A stretch of 30,613 bases of DNA. Origin: DAOTKC01 sp035449045. GTDB taxonomy: Bacteria > Bacillota > Clostridia > Christensenellales > CAG-917. This document shows, piece after piece, positions 1 through 7,648 of this stretch. A program made the translations under genes and the position numbers. Location of the stretch: positions 1 to 30,613 of the forward strand of contig DAOTKC010000018.1 of NCBI GenBank assembly GCA_035449045.1, read 5' to 3'. The notes under the pieces are model-generated. The model was not told the origin of the DNA and made no database searches. It saw only the letters and a list, made by a program, of their open reading frames with translations. The stretch's first letter is position 1; each line of letters opens with the position of its first letter.

Positions 1-30
1 TTGCGGCCTGCTTTCGGTTCGCTCTAAGTA

Positions 31-1254
31 TTAGGCGGGAGTTCCGAAAGTGAAGGCAGCCTGCAGGCCGCCGCCGGTGGAAGCCGACAAGCATTCATAG
101 TCTTGGCCTTCGAACCAAACGACTACTCTGATGTAGACATAGCCGAATCCTTCAACGTCTTCGGCGATAAGGACATCTTTGCCGAGAACGTCGGTGTCGC
201 CGCCCGTGCCACCCTCGATGCCGGTGGTGCGGAGGTATGCGGTGGCGTAGGTAACCTTGAGCGATTCAACCTTATTAACCTGCGTTTGAACGGAACCGCC
301 GGAATAAGGCATTATGATGGTGCCGGTCCATTCATAGTAAGTATTCATGTCTTCAACAACGGGGGAAACAACGGGAGTATACACATAATCCTCCGGATCA
401 TCTCCGCTTCTTGTGTAATAAGTCTTGCCCTCGACAATCGATACATCCTCGGTTATGGCGTATCCGCCCGTCGCCTGAGTGAGATAGCTGGCTTCATTGT
501 GCGCGATGCCTGCAGCCGTAAGCTTGCCGGCGATGGCGTATTGCGTGGTGCCGAATTGCTTGTTGCCCACGCCGTCGAGGAAGACGCTGGTGAACGGTTC
601 CCAAACGAGGACCGCGCCCTTGTCGCTCTTGGCGGTGTCGATGTCGCCGTTTGTTTTAAGCACAAAGATGGCGATTCTCGCCGAGGCGGCCATGGCTTCG
701 GTGGAAGCAAGGGAGGTGACCACAGCAGTCAGCGTGGTGCCGGCATTGAGCAGAGCAAGGTCCTTGGTGCCCGCGTCGGCGTTTCTCAGAGCGAGGTCGA
801 CCGTGAAGAAGTCGGCGTTGGCAGTGGCGGCCTTAAGCTTATAGGGGAAGCCCTGCGAGTCCGCAACGATGCCTTTGTCGACGCCGGCGACGGCGGGCTC
901 AGGGTCGGCAGTGTCGGTAACCCACATGTTAACGCCGTTGCCGGTGACGCCCTTCATCGAGGCAAACGCCGTGGCGGTGGCCGAGAAGTCAAGCGAGCCC
1001 GACAGAGTGTTTTGTGTTCCGCTCCAAGCCTCGCCGTCAATGCTCAGCGTGCCCGACCAGTAGGGGCTCAGCTCACTGTCGCGATCCCAAACCGCAATTT
1101 CCCAACCGCCGGCGGCCGTGGTGTTAATCGACAGGCCGTTTAAGGCGACGGTCTCTTGCATCGCGAACCAGGCGTAGGTCGCCGTGGAAAGCGCAAGCAC
1201 AAGAACGAGCACCATCACGATGGTTGAAATGAATAAACTTTTCTTGCTTTTCAT
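31..1254 (-). CDS. SipW-dependent secreted TasA-like surface protein
   Basis: 407 residues. A Lys-rich start (residues 1-6), a long hydrophobic core (7-25) and the sequence ATYAWF at 25-30 form the signal peptide typical of SipW-processed TasA/camelysin-like proteins. The mature part is rich in Ala, Gly, Thr and aromatic residues, as expected for a beta-rich extracellular subunit. Near the C-terminus is WFEGQDYEC (380-388), closely matching WIEGEDPEC in the membrane-anchored protein at 3290-4261, so the two share a fold or module. A strong AAGGAG ribosome binding site lies about 10 bases before the ATG. The gene is the last of the minus-strand surface group but is separated from the signal peptidase by 1.1 kb, so it may have its own promoter. 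By family, it is probably exported, trimmed by the SipW peptidase and assembled into fibres or matrix. The class is well supported; the exact TasA subfamily is not. Confidence 0.75.
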   Translation of the reverse strand: MKSKKSLFISTIVMVLVLVLALSTATYAWFAMQETVALNGLSINTTAAGGWEIAVWDRDSELSPYWSGTLSIDGEAWSGTQNTLSGSLDFSATATAFASMKGVTGNGVNMWVTDTADPEPAVAGVDKGIVADSQGFPYKLKAATANADFFTVDLALRNADAGTKDLALLNAGTTLTAVVTSLASTEAMAASARIAIFVLKTNGDIDTAKSDKGAVLVWEPFTSVFLDGVGNKQFGTTQYAIAGKLTAAGIAHNEASYLTQATGGYAITEDVSIVEGKTYYTRSGDDPEDYVYTPVVSPVVEDMNTYYEWTGTIIMPYSGGSVQTQVNKVESLKVTYATAYLRTTGIEGGTGGDTDVLGKDVLIAEDVEGFGYVYIRVVVWFEGQDYECLSASTGGGLQAAFTFGTPA

Positions 1255-1302
1255 TTTTGTTGTCTCCTTTTTTAATTTTTCTTTATTTTTGTGTGCGCGG
1301 TG

Positions 1303-1550
1303 CGCACGGGGGGCTAAGTTGGTTCGCTGCGCTCACGTGTGTCGTGCCTGCGGCACAGTGAAGTCTTCGCTGTCGCGAGGCGGGGCGCTCGTTTCACTCG
1401 CGGTTGAGGCGGTTGCTCGTTTCACTCGCGGTGAAATTGCGCTTCGCGCAGTGAACTTTGCGGCTGTGCCGCAAGTGGATCCTCTCTTCGCGAGGGTGGA
1501 ATCGTGCCTGCGGCACGGTGGATCGCTCGTTTCACTCGCGGTGGTGATTT
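1303..1550. repeat. Array of short hairpins with GTGAA/GTGGA linkers
   Basis: Small inverted repeats with mostly 3-base loops follow each other: GTGCGC/GCGCAC near 1303, GTGCC-TGC-GGCAC at 1344-1356 and again at 1504-1516, TGCGC-TTC-GCGCA near 1438, TTGCGGC-TGT-GCCGCAA near 1458, and CCTC/GAGG around TTCGC near 1482. Between them lie linkers such as GTGAAGT, GTGAAAT, GTGAACT, GTGGAT and GTGGAAT. The 15-mer GCTCGTTTCACTCGC occurs at 1387, 1415 and 1525, with a fourth copy at 1986. Stem sequences differ while the stem-loop layout is kept. The same design, with AT-rich stems, recurs at 12591-12693. Confidence 0.7.
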
Positions 1551-2287
1551 TAGAGTTCGGTTTGGCGCTTTTTTGCGGTTATTTTTGTTATTTTTTTCAA
1601 TTTGATGAGATAATCGCGTGTTTATCACATCATTTTGAGTGTTTTAAGCGCCATTTCGTGCAAGTAGCGTTTTTATTACTTTCGATTTAGCGTTTTTATT
1701 TAGGCTCTTTCGAGCCTACTTTTTTTGTTTTTTATGTTGTTTTTTGTGTTCTTTTCCGCCCTTTTCGGGGCTTTCTCGCTTTTTGCAATATAAAAACTTT
1801 TTTAGGGACCGTTGAGCCCGGTCAGCGGTTTCCTAGTAAAAACACCGAAGGTCAGAAAAATTTAGGGGAGCAAGTCAGAAATAATCAAGTAAAACAACAA
1901 TACAGAACTTAAGATTATGTATCGCCCAGATCTTCGGGTTTTATTAAGTTTTATATGCGGTCCCCAGCTAGGACGGGGAGAGGTTGCTCGTTTCACTCGC
2001 GTTGGGGATCATGTGTCCCCTATCATTATACTCGATTAAAGGTGCGGTTTATTGCAGTTTATACCAAACAATAATGCGCGCGGGCGCGGACGGTGATTTT
2101 TCACGGTTCTCGGCTATTATTGCCCTTTTAGGGCTCGGTGGCTTCCCTGCTCTGCGGAGTATTACGCGCACTTTCGGCTTTTACGAGGTTACGCTAATTC
2201 GCGTGTTTTTTACTCCGGCTTCCGAAAACCGCTCAATACCTGCGGAGCTTGCGGGCTTGCAGCATATGCAGTTATTATTAATTTAGG

Positions 2288-2336
2288 TCACGGTTCTTGA
2301 GCGGGCCCCTAAATTGCAGGGGGAGCAAGAGCCGCA
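2288..2336. other. Strong two-step hairpin downstream of sipW
   Basis: CGGTTCTTG pairs with CAAGAGCCG (one G-T pair), and inside it CCCCT pairs with AGGGG. It lies just after the stop codon of the signal peptidase gene in its direction of transcription. No long T-run follows, so it could slow 3' decay or act as a processing site rather than as a classical terminator. Confidence 0.45.
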
Positions 2337-2381
2337 GTTTAATAAGGTTTCAAGCCGCGCTCGAGAGCGGCATTTTTAGGG

Positions 2382-3236
2382 TTAGGCGTTTTTATCGTTA
2401 TCGTCCGCGGGGGCTTCGGCCGAGGCTTCGTCCGCCTGCTCTGTTTTGCCCTCGTCTTCGGCGGCGGGTTTAGCCGCTTGCAAACTCGCAAGATATTCGC
2501 GGGCGATGCGCTCTTTTTCTTCATCGCTCAAAATATCGGCGGTTACCGAGGCAAGCGCCTGTTCGGCGGCCTTTTTGGCTTTTTGCTGGAGAAGTATGCG
2601 GACAAAATAAACAATATAGAGGATAAACAGAACGGCAAGCGGCAAGACGACAATCAAGAAATAGTTGGTGGAATCGGCAAGCCATGTGATGACGGCGCCG
2701 ACGTCCTTAACATGGGAGCGGTAGACTGCCACCACGTTTTCGACGGCCGTCCACTCCCATTTTTCGGCGTCGACTTGATTGCTCTCGTTGTTGGGATTAT
2801 ATTCGATGTTGAAGGCGTCGCCCATCGTTTTGATGCGTCTGGCATCCACAACCTCTTTAATTCTGTGGGTGATATACGCGGGCTGGCCGTTTTCGTAGAT
2901 TCTGAAAGTGACTATGTCGCCTTCCTTCAGCTCGGCTTTGCCGTCATAGGTCTTGGCGATGATGAGGTCGCCTTGGCTGAAAGTCGGCTCCATGGAGCCC
3001 GACTGCACGGGCAGGAAGGAAACGCCGAAGATTGGGTCGGCGGAAAGCGTGCTCTTTTTGGAAGTTCTCGAGATGGTGATGATGGAAATATAGAGAGTGG
3101 CAATCAAAATTATGACCGCCAAGACATAACCGGTAATGGTCAAAGCTTTGCCGACTTTCGCCTTTTTCACCGACTTGGCGTTTTCCGCCTCGGTTTTGGG
3201 GGCTTGCGTTTTGGCTTCTAAATTTTTCTTACTCAT
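2382..3236 (-). CDS. sipW: Signal peptidase I, SipW (ER-type Ser/His) family
   Basis: 284 residues. A charged N-terminal tail (1-30) precedes a membrane segment (about 31-53). Box B is SGSMEP, with the nucleophile Ser81. Box D is YITHRI, with His124 where ordinary bacterial type I peptidases have Lys; this Ser/His pair marks the SipW (archaeal/ER-like) group. KTMGDAFN (137-144) is the downstream conserved Gly-Asp box. A second membrane segment (about 192-215) anchors the C-terminus, followed by an acidic, Ala-rich cytoplasmic tail of about 65 residues that is longer than in B. subtilis SipW. It lies 53 bases after the membrane-anchored TasA-like gene, in the same direction. Its expected substrates are the TasA-like proteins encoded beside it, which carry matching signal peptides or anchors. 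The family call is firm; the role in matrix fibre maturation is inferred from context. Confidence 0.92.
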   Translation of the reverse strand: MSKKNLEAKTQAPKTEAENAKSVKKAKVGKALTITGYVLAVIILIATLYISIITISRTSKKSTLSADPIFGVSFLPVQSGSMEPTFSQGDLIIAKTYDGKAELKEGDIVTFRIYENGQPAYITHRIKEVVDARRIKTMGDAFNIEYNPNNESNQVDAEKWEWTAVENVVAVYRSHVKDVGAVITWLADSTNYFLIVVLPLAVLFILYIVYFVRILLQQKAKKAAEQALASVTADILSDEEKERIAREYLASLQAAKPAAEDEGKTEQADEASAEAPADDNDKNA

Positions 3237-3289
3237 AATTTTTTTCCTTGTCGCTATGTGTTAGGCTGATTTTTTTCTTTTGCTTTTGG

Positions 3290-4261
3290 TTAACCGCCTT
3301 GGTTCACCGACAGCGCACCGAACACCATTTCCATCTTGACATATCCGCCTAGGCGTTCGTTGGTGCATTCGGGGTCCTCGCCCTCTATCCACAAAATGAT
3401 GGTATATTTGTCTATCTCGCCCGCGGCCAGAATGTTGGCGTCGTTATACATGACAAATTCGTCGCTGTAAAACGGCACCGTCAGAAGCTCGGGGTTGTTG
3501 GAGACGGGCTCGGGCTCGCCGTTGACGCTGAGTGTCGCGTAGATGTTGACGTCGCCGTTTTTGACCACCAGCACGCGGATGGCGTCTTCCATACCCTTGA
3601 AAGAGCCGAGCAGCTTGATTGAGGTGACATACTGGACGTCGCCCGTGCCGTTGTTCTTAAGGTAGAACGTTTGCGCGATGTGGTTCTCGCCCGAGAAGTT
3701 TCCCTCCAAACTCTGGCCGAAGTCGGTTTCGTCGATGCCGTAGCGCGTAAATAACCAGTCGTAGGTGATGTTGTCCATGACGCGCGGGCCGTTGACGGTC
3801 AAATATGCCGTCGGCCTCGAGAAGGATGCGTCCGAGCACAGCGTCAGCGATTTGCCCGCCTCGGTCTGGCCTACGTAAATCCGCATGCTGTTGTCCTCGA
3901 TAAGGAGCAGCATGATGTAGACCGTGGAGGTAACGAGCAGCGCCACCGACATAATAACAAGCAGCAGTTTTCTTAAAAACTTGCTGCGGATGTTCCGCGT
4001 GACGCGCTTTGACGTCACTATCTCGCTCGAAATCCGCTTGGATATTTCAGGGTCCGCCGCGGCGCCCTTGCGCCGCTTTATTGGCTTGTCTTTGCCTTTT
4101 TTTGTTTTCTTGGCCGCGTCGGTCTTTTCTAAGCCGGATTCTTTCACGTCGGGGTCGTCGTCGCCGACCTCGGGCAAGTTGAGAGCTTTGTAGGCGGCGT
4201 CTATTTCGGCCGCCGACTTGACATCCAGTTCGGTCAAGTTTTTGTCCGACTTGTCACTCAC
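3290..4261 (-). CDS. Membrane-anchored TasA-like protein
   Basis: 323 residues. Residues 1-95 are charged and probably cytoplasmic and disordered. A single hydrophobic helix (about 98-121) is followed by a 200-residue outer part. The outer part ends with WIEGEDPEC (291-299), matching WFEGQDYEC in the secreted TasA-like protein, plus a Gly-Gly and a hydrophobic strand at the same spacing. I read it as a TasA-type beta-sandwich held in the membrane, perhaps a base or nucleator for the fibre. The start is GTG (4261) with AGAGAGG about 11 bases upstream; that Shine-Dalgarno sequence lies in the last codons of the EAL-like gene, whose stop is only 3 bases away, so the two are probably co-translated. 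There is no typical cleavable ATYAWF leader; the long N-terminal extension suggests a retained signal anchor. The exact family was not recognised. Confidence 0.6.
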   Translation of the reverse strand: MSDKSDKNLTELDVKSAAEIDAAYKALNLPEVGDDDPDVKESGLEKTDAAKKTKKGKDKPIKRRKGAAADPEISKRISSEIVTSKRVTRNIRSKFLRKLLLVIMSVALLVTSTVYIMLLLIEDNSMRIYVGQTEAGKSLTLCSDASFSRPTAYLTVNGPRVMDNITYDWLFTRYGIDETDFGQSLEGNFSGENHIAQTFYLKNNGTGDVQYVTSIKLLGSFKGMEDAIRVLVVKNGDVNIYATLSVNGEPEPVSNNPELLTVPFYSDEFVMYNDANILAAGEIDKYTIILWIEGEDPECTNERLGGYVKMEMVFGALSVNQGG

Positions 4262-4264
4262 TCT

Positions 4265-5857
4265 CTATACCTCTCTCAAAAACCGCTTAGTTATAAACCT
4301 CGACATCCTTGATACGACCTTGCCGCTCATCATCTTGACTCCCAGCTTCTGATAGCGGCTGTGTTGGCTCTTGGTGCGAACGTTGGTCAGCACTATCCCG
4401 ATTTTGTTCGCCTTGCCGAACCTGAGCAGCATTGTCAAAAGGTTCGCTTTCTGCGGCGTCTTATCGAAATAGTCCGCCGACAGCCTTAGATAGTCGAACT
4501 CAAAGTCGCTGAAAAGGTCAAGCGAGTTATAGTCCTCGCCGAACCCGTCTATCACTATCTTATAGCCGGCCCGCTTCAGCTTCTTCAGGTAGTTGTTGGC
4601 GTCGGGGCCTATGTGCGCCAGCGTTACGGCGTTAAAGGAGAACATTATCGAGTTTTTCTCCCAGCCCGTCTGCTTGACGTGCTCGACAAGCGTGGAAAAA
4701 AGCTCGGGATTGTTGTCAAGGAACCGCGTCGTCAGCGGCAGGCAGTAGACGCAGTCGGCGCCGTGCTTTGCGATAACGCGGCGGCGGTATTCCATCAGCT
4801 CGGTTATCGCTATGAAGTTCAGCTCGTTTATGCGCTGCGAGTTCTCGGCGATGAAGAAATAGTTCATCACATTCAGCTTGCCGAGATACACGTCGTTCAA
4901 TATCTGATAGGCGTCAACAAAGACGACCTTCTCTTTCTCGTCCAAGACGGCGCGGAACCTGAAATCAATCCTCTTGCGCGTCTTTTTCTTTTTGGCTTTG
5001 GCGATGTTCTTGAGCTCTTTCTCGGTGCGCTTTATCTCACGCTCCACCGCGTCGCGCTTTACCGGCTCGGCGCCTTCGCTCGCAAGTTTCTCAAGCGCCG
5101 ACTTGCCTTTCAGCTTGACATCGTCCGCCTGACGCTCCAGCGCGGCAAGCTCGGCATCCAAAACTTCGGCGTGGCTCTCTCCCCTCTCACGGCTGTCGGC
5201 CCCGCTTTCTTGAAAAGCCGCCCCGCCTTCTTCTTGCTCACTCTCGCGAGCAACTTCTTTGCCGCCGCCTGTTTTCTCTTCTTCCGCGGCACTGTCTTTG
5301 TTTATCTCGGCGGCGGTGGCATCGGCCGCTTCCGCTTCAAACTTAATTTCGCTCTCGTCTGCCTTGGTTTCCTTTTTTCCCTCAGCCGGAGCCTTAAGCT
5401 CTTTTTCGCCCTCGCCGACTTTCTCTTCGTCGGCTTTACCTTCGGGCTTCTTTGCTTCACTCTCGGCTTTGGCTTCTTTCTTCCCGCCGTCGCCGGCTTC
5501 CGACTTGCTTTCGGTTTTCTTCGCTTCAGCCTCAACGACTTTTACTTCGTCGGCTTTACTTTCGGGCTTCTTTGCGCCCTTAACCGTAACTTCTTGTTTT
5601 CCAACTTCGGTTGCTTCGCCGGCTTCCGACTTGCTTTCGGTTTTTTTAACTTCTGCGTCGGTCCTCTTGCCGTCTGCGGCGGTTTCTGTCGCGGCAACTT
5701 GCGGTGTGCTTTCTTCCTTCCGAGCTTCCCCGCTTTCCGCGGTTTGGCGTTTTTCGGCGGCGTTGGGGCTTTTTTCGGGACTAACCGCGGCGTCGGCTTC
5801 GCCCGCCTCCGAAAACTTGACTTTAGATTCAACTTCTATATTTTTGTCATCCGCCAT
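4265..5857 (-). CDS. Charged-tail protein with degenerate EAL domain
   Basis: 530 residues. Residues 1 to about 290 are almost entirely Lys, Glu, Ala, Ser and Thr, low in complexity, with a repeated block built around KKTESKSEAG and AKKPE(S/G)KAD; this part should be disordered and cytoplasmic. Residues of about 295-525 resemble an EAL (cyclic-di-GMP phosphodiesterase) fold: FSFNAVTL sits where the metal-binding ExT strand belongs, IDGFGEDYNSL replaces the usual DDFGxGxSSL, and FDYLRLSADYF follows. The EAL triad itself and the acidic metal ligands are missing, so catalysis is unlikely. It may bind cyclic-di-GMP or act as a scaffold. It is the first gene of the surface operon and runs directly into the membrane-anchored TasA-like gene. 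There is no membrane segment. The EAL assignment rests on motif similarity only. Confidence 0.6.
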   Translation of the reverse strand: MADDKNIEVESKVKFSEAGEADAAVSPEKSPNAAEKRQTAESGEARKEESTPQVAATETAADGKRTDAEVKKTESKSEAGEATEVGKQEVTVKGAKKPESKADEVKVVEAEAKKTESKSEAGDGGKKEAKAESEAKKPEGKADEEKVGEGEKELKAPAEGKKETKADESEIKFEAEAADATAAEINKDSAAEEEKTGGGKEVARESEQEEGGAAFQESGADSRERGESHAEVLDAELAALERQADDVKLKGKSALEKLASEGAEPVKRDAVEREIKRTEKELKNIAKAKKKKTRKRIDFRFRAVLDEKEKVVFVDAYQILNDVYLGKLNVMNYFFIAENSQRINELNFIAITELMEYRRRVIAKHGADCVYCLPLTTRFLDNNPELFSTLVEHVKQTGWEKNSIMFSFNAVTLAHIGPDANNYLKKLKRAGYKIVIDGFGEDYNSLDLFSDFEFDYLRLSADYFDKTPQKANLLTMLLRFGKANKIGIVLTNVRTKSQHSRYQKLGVKMMSGKVVSRMSRFITKRFLREV

Positions 5858-5899
5858 TTAGTCCCGACCTAAAGCACAATTTAGTCAAGAGATAAAAAA

Positions 5900-5958
5900 G
5901 GGGAATGCCCGCTAAGCTCTTACTCGCAAGTAAGAAAATTTATCAGCATTGCAATCCC
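5900..5958 (-). promoter_or_regulatory. Structured leader / possible attenuator before the EAL-TasA operon
   Basis: On the minus strand, GGG and AATGC pair with GCATT and CCC; inside are GCTGA/TTAGC and a perfect hairpin with 6-base arms CTTACT/AGTAAG (5919-5934). The 3' side runs straight into CCCCTTTTTT, the layout of an intrinsic terminator. It lies about 45 bases before the start codon and about 50 bases after the predicted transcription start. It could be an attenuator responding to an unknown signal. I do not recognise a cyclic-di-GMP riboswitch in it. Confidence 0.45.
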
Positions 5959-6016
5959 TCTAATCAAACGCCCTCTACGCACGCGATTATAAACATATAT
6001 TCTTTTTGCTTGCTTT

Positions 6017-6045
6017 ATTATAACATCAACGCTCGTTAAATGCAA
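6017..6045 (-). promoter_or_regulatory. Sigma-A promoter for the EAL-TasA operon
   Basis: On the minus strand, TTGCAT (6045-6040), a 17-base spacer and TATAAT (6022-6017). This predicts a start near 6010 and a leader of about 150 bases before the ATG at 5857. Confidence 0.6.
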
Positions 6046-6703
6046 CAAGTAATTAAAAATTCGCTTTTTTTAAGAATAATTTAGGGATTGATGCGCTCAT
6101 TTAGCTTAAAATGGCATTAAGATTTCAGTAAATGCGCCGCGACAGCTCAAATATTGAATAATTATTGATTATAATTTATATTTATTCCGTGCAAAAAACT
6201 TTCAAAACGTGCTTTTTGACAAAAAAAATTTTATGTTGATAAAAAATTTTGTCGGATTTTTTCGGTTAAATTGAACTAACTCGATATTTTTAAGGATTTT
6301 TCAAAACCGCCGCCCTCAACATACAGTTGTCGCCTTCGGCCCATATCGCCTGCACCGTTTTGAACCGTCAAAGAGATTTTTACGCTTATATTCAGAGCGC
6401 GATTTTTTACTCGTCCTGCCCGGTTTTAGTCTAATGCATCGGCCGCTAAGAAAGCGCGGCGGGGTGTTTTGAGCAATATCCTATCATTCATAATCCCGCT
6501 TGTAACACAAATTTTTTTTACTAAACGAGTCTTTCAATAATTTAATTAAGGTCGCAAAACCTCGTCAACTCTTTCATCGTTGCAAGAGGAAATCACCTAA
6601 AATCACCTCTATGTTAATTTAGTAATTAAGTCAAAAACCTTCCCTTGGGTCGGCGCAACAATTTAGTCGAAAACTAACAAAAAATCAGAGGTCGAAAAAT
6701 GAA
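6046..6703. other. AT-rich intergenic region, no gene seen
   Basis: About 660 bases between the surface-operon promoter and the tRNA terminator. All frames are short and lack ribosome binding sites. A partial inverted repeat GACAAAA/TTTTGTC lies near 6217-6252. Nothing else stands out. Confidence 0.5.
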
Positions 6704-6730
6704 AAAATCCACGGGAATCCCGTGGATTTT
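6704..6730 (-). terminator. Intrinsic terminator of tRNA-Leu
   Basis: A perfect 12-base stem (AAAATCCACGGG with its complement) and a 3-base loop directly follow the CCA end of tRNA-Leu on the minus strand; a T-rich tract comes next. The first base of the stem is shared with the CCA. Confidence 0.85.
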
Positions 6731-6816
6731 GGTGCCGAAAATCGGACTCGAACCGATACGGTTTTGCAACCGAGGGATTTTAAGTCCCTTGCGTCTGCCT
6801 ATTCCGCCATTTCGGC
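6730..6816 (-). tRNA. tRNA-Leu (anticodon TAA)
   Basis: An 87-base gene with acceptor GCCGAAA/TTTCGGC, discriminator A and encoded CCA. It has the long variable arm of a class II tRNA and a T-arm GGTTCGAGTCC. The anticodon loop reads ACTTAAAAT, giving TAA for UUA codons. tRNA-Cys lies just upstream in the same direction. Confidence 0.95.
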
Positions 6817-6832
6817 AAGTTGTGTCATTTTG

Positions 6833-6863
6833 AAAGAAGGCGAACAATTTGTCCGCCTTCTTT
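6833..6863 (-). terminator. Hairpin after tRNA-Cys
   Basis: Perfect 10-base arms AAAGAAGGCG/CGCCTTCTTT with an 11-base loop, between tRNA-Cys and tRNA-Leu. The T-run is better on the plus strand, so on the minus strand it may be a processing or partial termination site. Confidence 0.5.
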
Positions 6864-6864
6864 T

Positions 6865-6939
6865 TGGAGGCACCATCCGGATTTGAACCGGAGCGTAAGG
6901 GTTTTGCAGACCCGTGCCTTACCACTTGGCTATGGTGCC
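6865..6939 (-). tRNA. tRNA-Cys (anticodon GCA)
   Basis: A 75-base gene with acceptor GGCACCA/TGGTGCC, discriminator U and encoded CCA. The anticodon loop CTGCAAA gives GCA, and the T-arm is GGTTCAAATCC. It is likely transcribed together with tRNA-Leu. Confidence 0.95.
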
Positions 6940-7145
6940 ATATATTTAGTAGTTATTAAAAGTTTTATATACCTATTATTATATGTCCCGTCGATTACCC
7001 GCGTTCTTCTAAGTCAGAATAAGTCGTTTGAGAGGGAAAATTATCAAACAACATTAAGCAATCGCGAGTTTCGCATTCTCCGCTTCGCACCGAATAATCC
7101 CAACACGAACAACATCTTGCTTTCACAGCGCGCCAACCCTTTATC

Positions 7146-7556
7146 ATAAACGGAGCGTGAAGGTAAAATGGAGCTATATCAGGTTATCATAATTCGTGTG
7201 TCGTTATTTTCGCCCGATAATTGGAGCGGGAGCGGCTAATATTCGATTTTCATAGTGCGAGGGCAAAAATTTTCCCTAGAAATAAATGGAGCGGGAAACG
7301 GTATTCTGTTATCATAGTGCGGGGGCAAAAATTTTCCCTAGAAATAAATGGAGCGGGAGACGGTTTAGCCGAAAGCTATCAACTCGAAACTTCACTATCT
7401 TTCGGAAGGCCTTTATTTCCCGAGCTGTCTTTACCTGCGGCGTCTCCGCTTGCGCTGCGAACGGACCCTTCGCGGGTCCAAATCCCGAAAACGGTATTCT
7501 GTTATCATAGTGCGGGGGCAAAAATTTTCCCTAGAAATAAATGGAGCGGGAGACGG
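7146..7556. repeat. Tandem copies of the tRNA-Gly 3' end plus flank
   Basis: A unit of about 62-65 bases contains GTTATCATAGTGCGGGGGC, then CCCTAGAAATAAATGGAGCG, then GGAGACGG. The last 15 bases are the 3' acceptor end of tRNA-Gly. Clear copies have GGAGCGGGA at 7223, 7288, 7350 and at the real tRNA (7543); weaker ones are near 7152 and 7170. Spacings are 65, 62 and 193 bases, the last being about three units. Between 7363 and 7490 lies different sequence that includes an inverted near-copy of the tRNA-Gly T-arm near 7474 (GCGGGTCCAAATCCCG) and hairpins. No protein-coding gene is seen between 6940 and 7541. Confidence 0.75.
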
Positions 7557-7616
7557 GATTCGGACCCGCGACATTCGCCTTGGCAAGGCGACGCTCTACC
7601 ACTGAGCCACTCCCGC
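7542..7616 (-). tRNA. tRNA-Gly (anticodon GCC)
   Basis: A 75-base gene with acceptor GCGGGAG/CTCCCGC, discriminator T and encoded CCA. The anticodon loop TTGCCAA gives GCC, and the T-arm is GGGTCCGAATCCC. Its 3' end is copied several times downstream. Confidence 0.95.
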
Positions 7617-7648
7617 GTAATCATTTAAACTATTTATCAGCGCTGATA

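Larger units (their letters stand above)
1255..2381. other. 1.1-kb non-coding spacer rich in hairpins
   Basis: No convincing gene is seen here. The open frames present lack ribosome binding sites and recognisable proteins. The part nearest the tasA-like gene (about 1303-1550) is an array of small hairpins. The middle (about 1804-2015) holds several complementary pairs: GGGACCG near 1805 with CGGTCCC near 1959, TCCCC with GGGGA at about 1963-1981, and GGGGA with TCCCC near 2004-2020. A strong two-step hairpin lies at about 2291-2336. The spacer separates sipW from the secreted subunit gene and could hold a processed transcript, a long 5' leader or a small RNA; none of these is proven. Confidence 0.5.

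Noticed and set aside
103..1143. Plus-strand frame of 346 codons opposite the TasA-like gene
   Set aside because: It is a shadow of the coding strand, with no recognisable protein and no start signals.
1303..1550. CRISPR array
   Set aside because: Repeat units are short palindromes of differing sequence with irregular steps, there are no constant-length spacers and no cas genes.
1984..2286. 100-codon plus-strand frame in the spacer
   Set aside because: There is no ribosome binding site and no motif, it starts inside a repeat, and the region looks like structured non-coding DNA.
4613..5872. Long plus-strand open frame of 419 codons
   Set aside because: It lies antisense to the Lys/Glu/Ala-rich gene, whose codon pattern opens other frames; its translation is rich in Phe and Leu without motifs and has no ribosome binding site.
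5858..6010. Cyclic-di-GMP riboswitch before the EAL-like gene
   Set aside because: The leader is structured but lacks the conserved elements I know for class I; only an attenuator-like shape can be supported.
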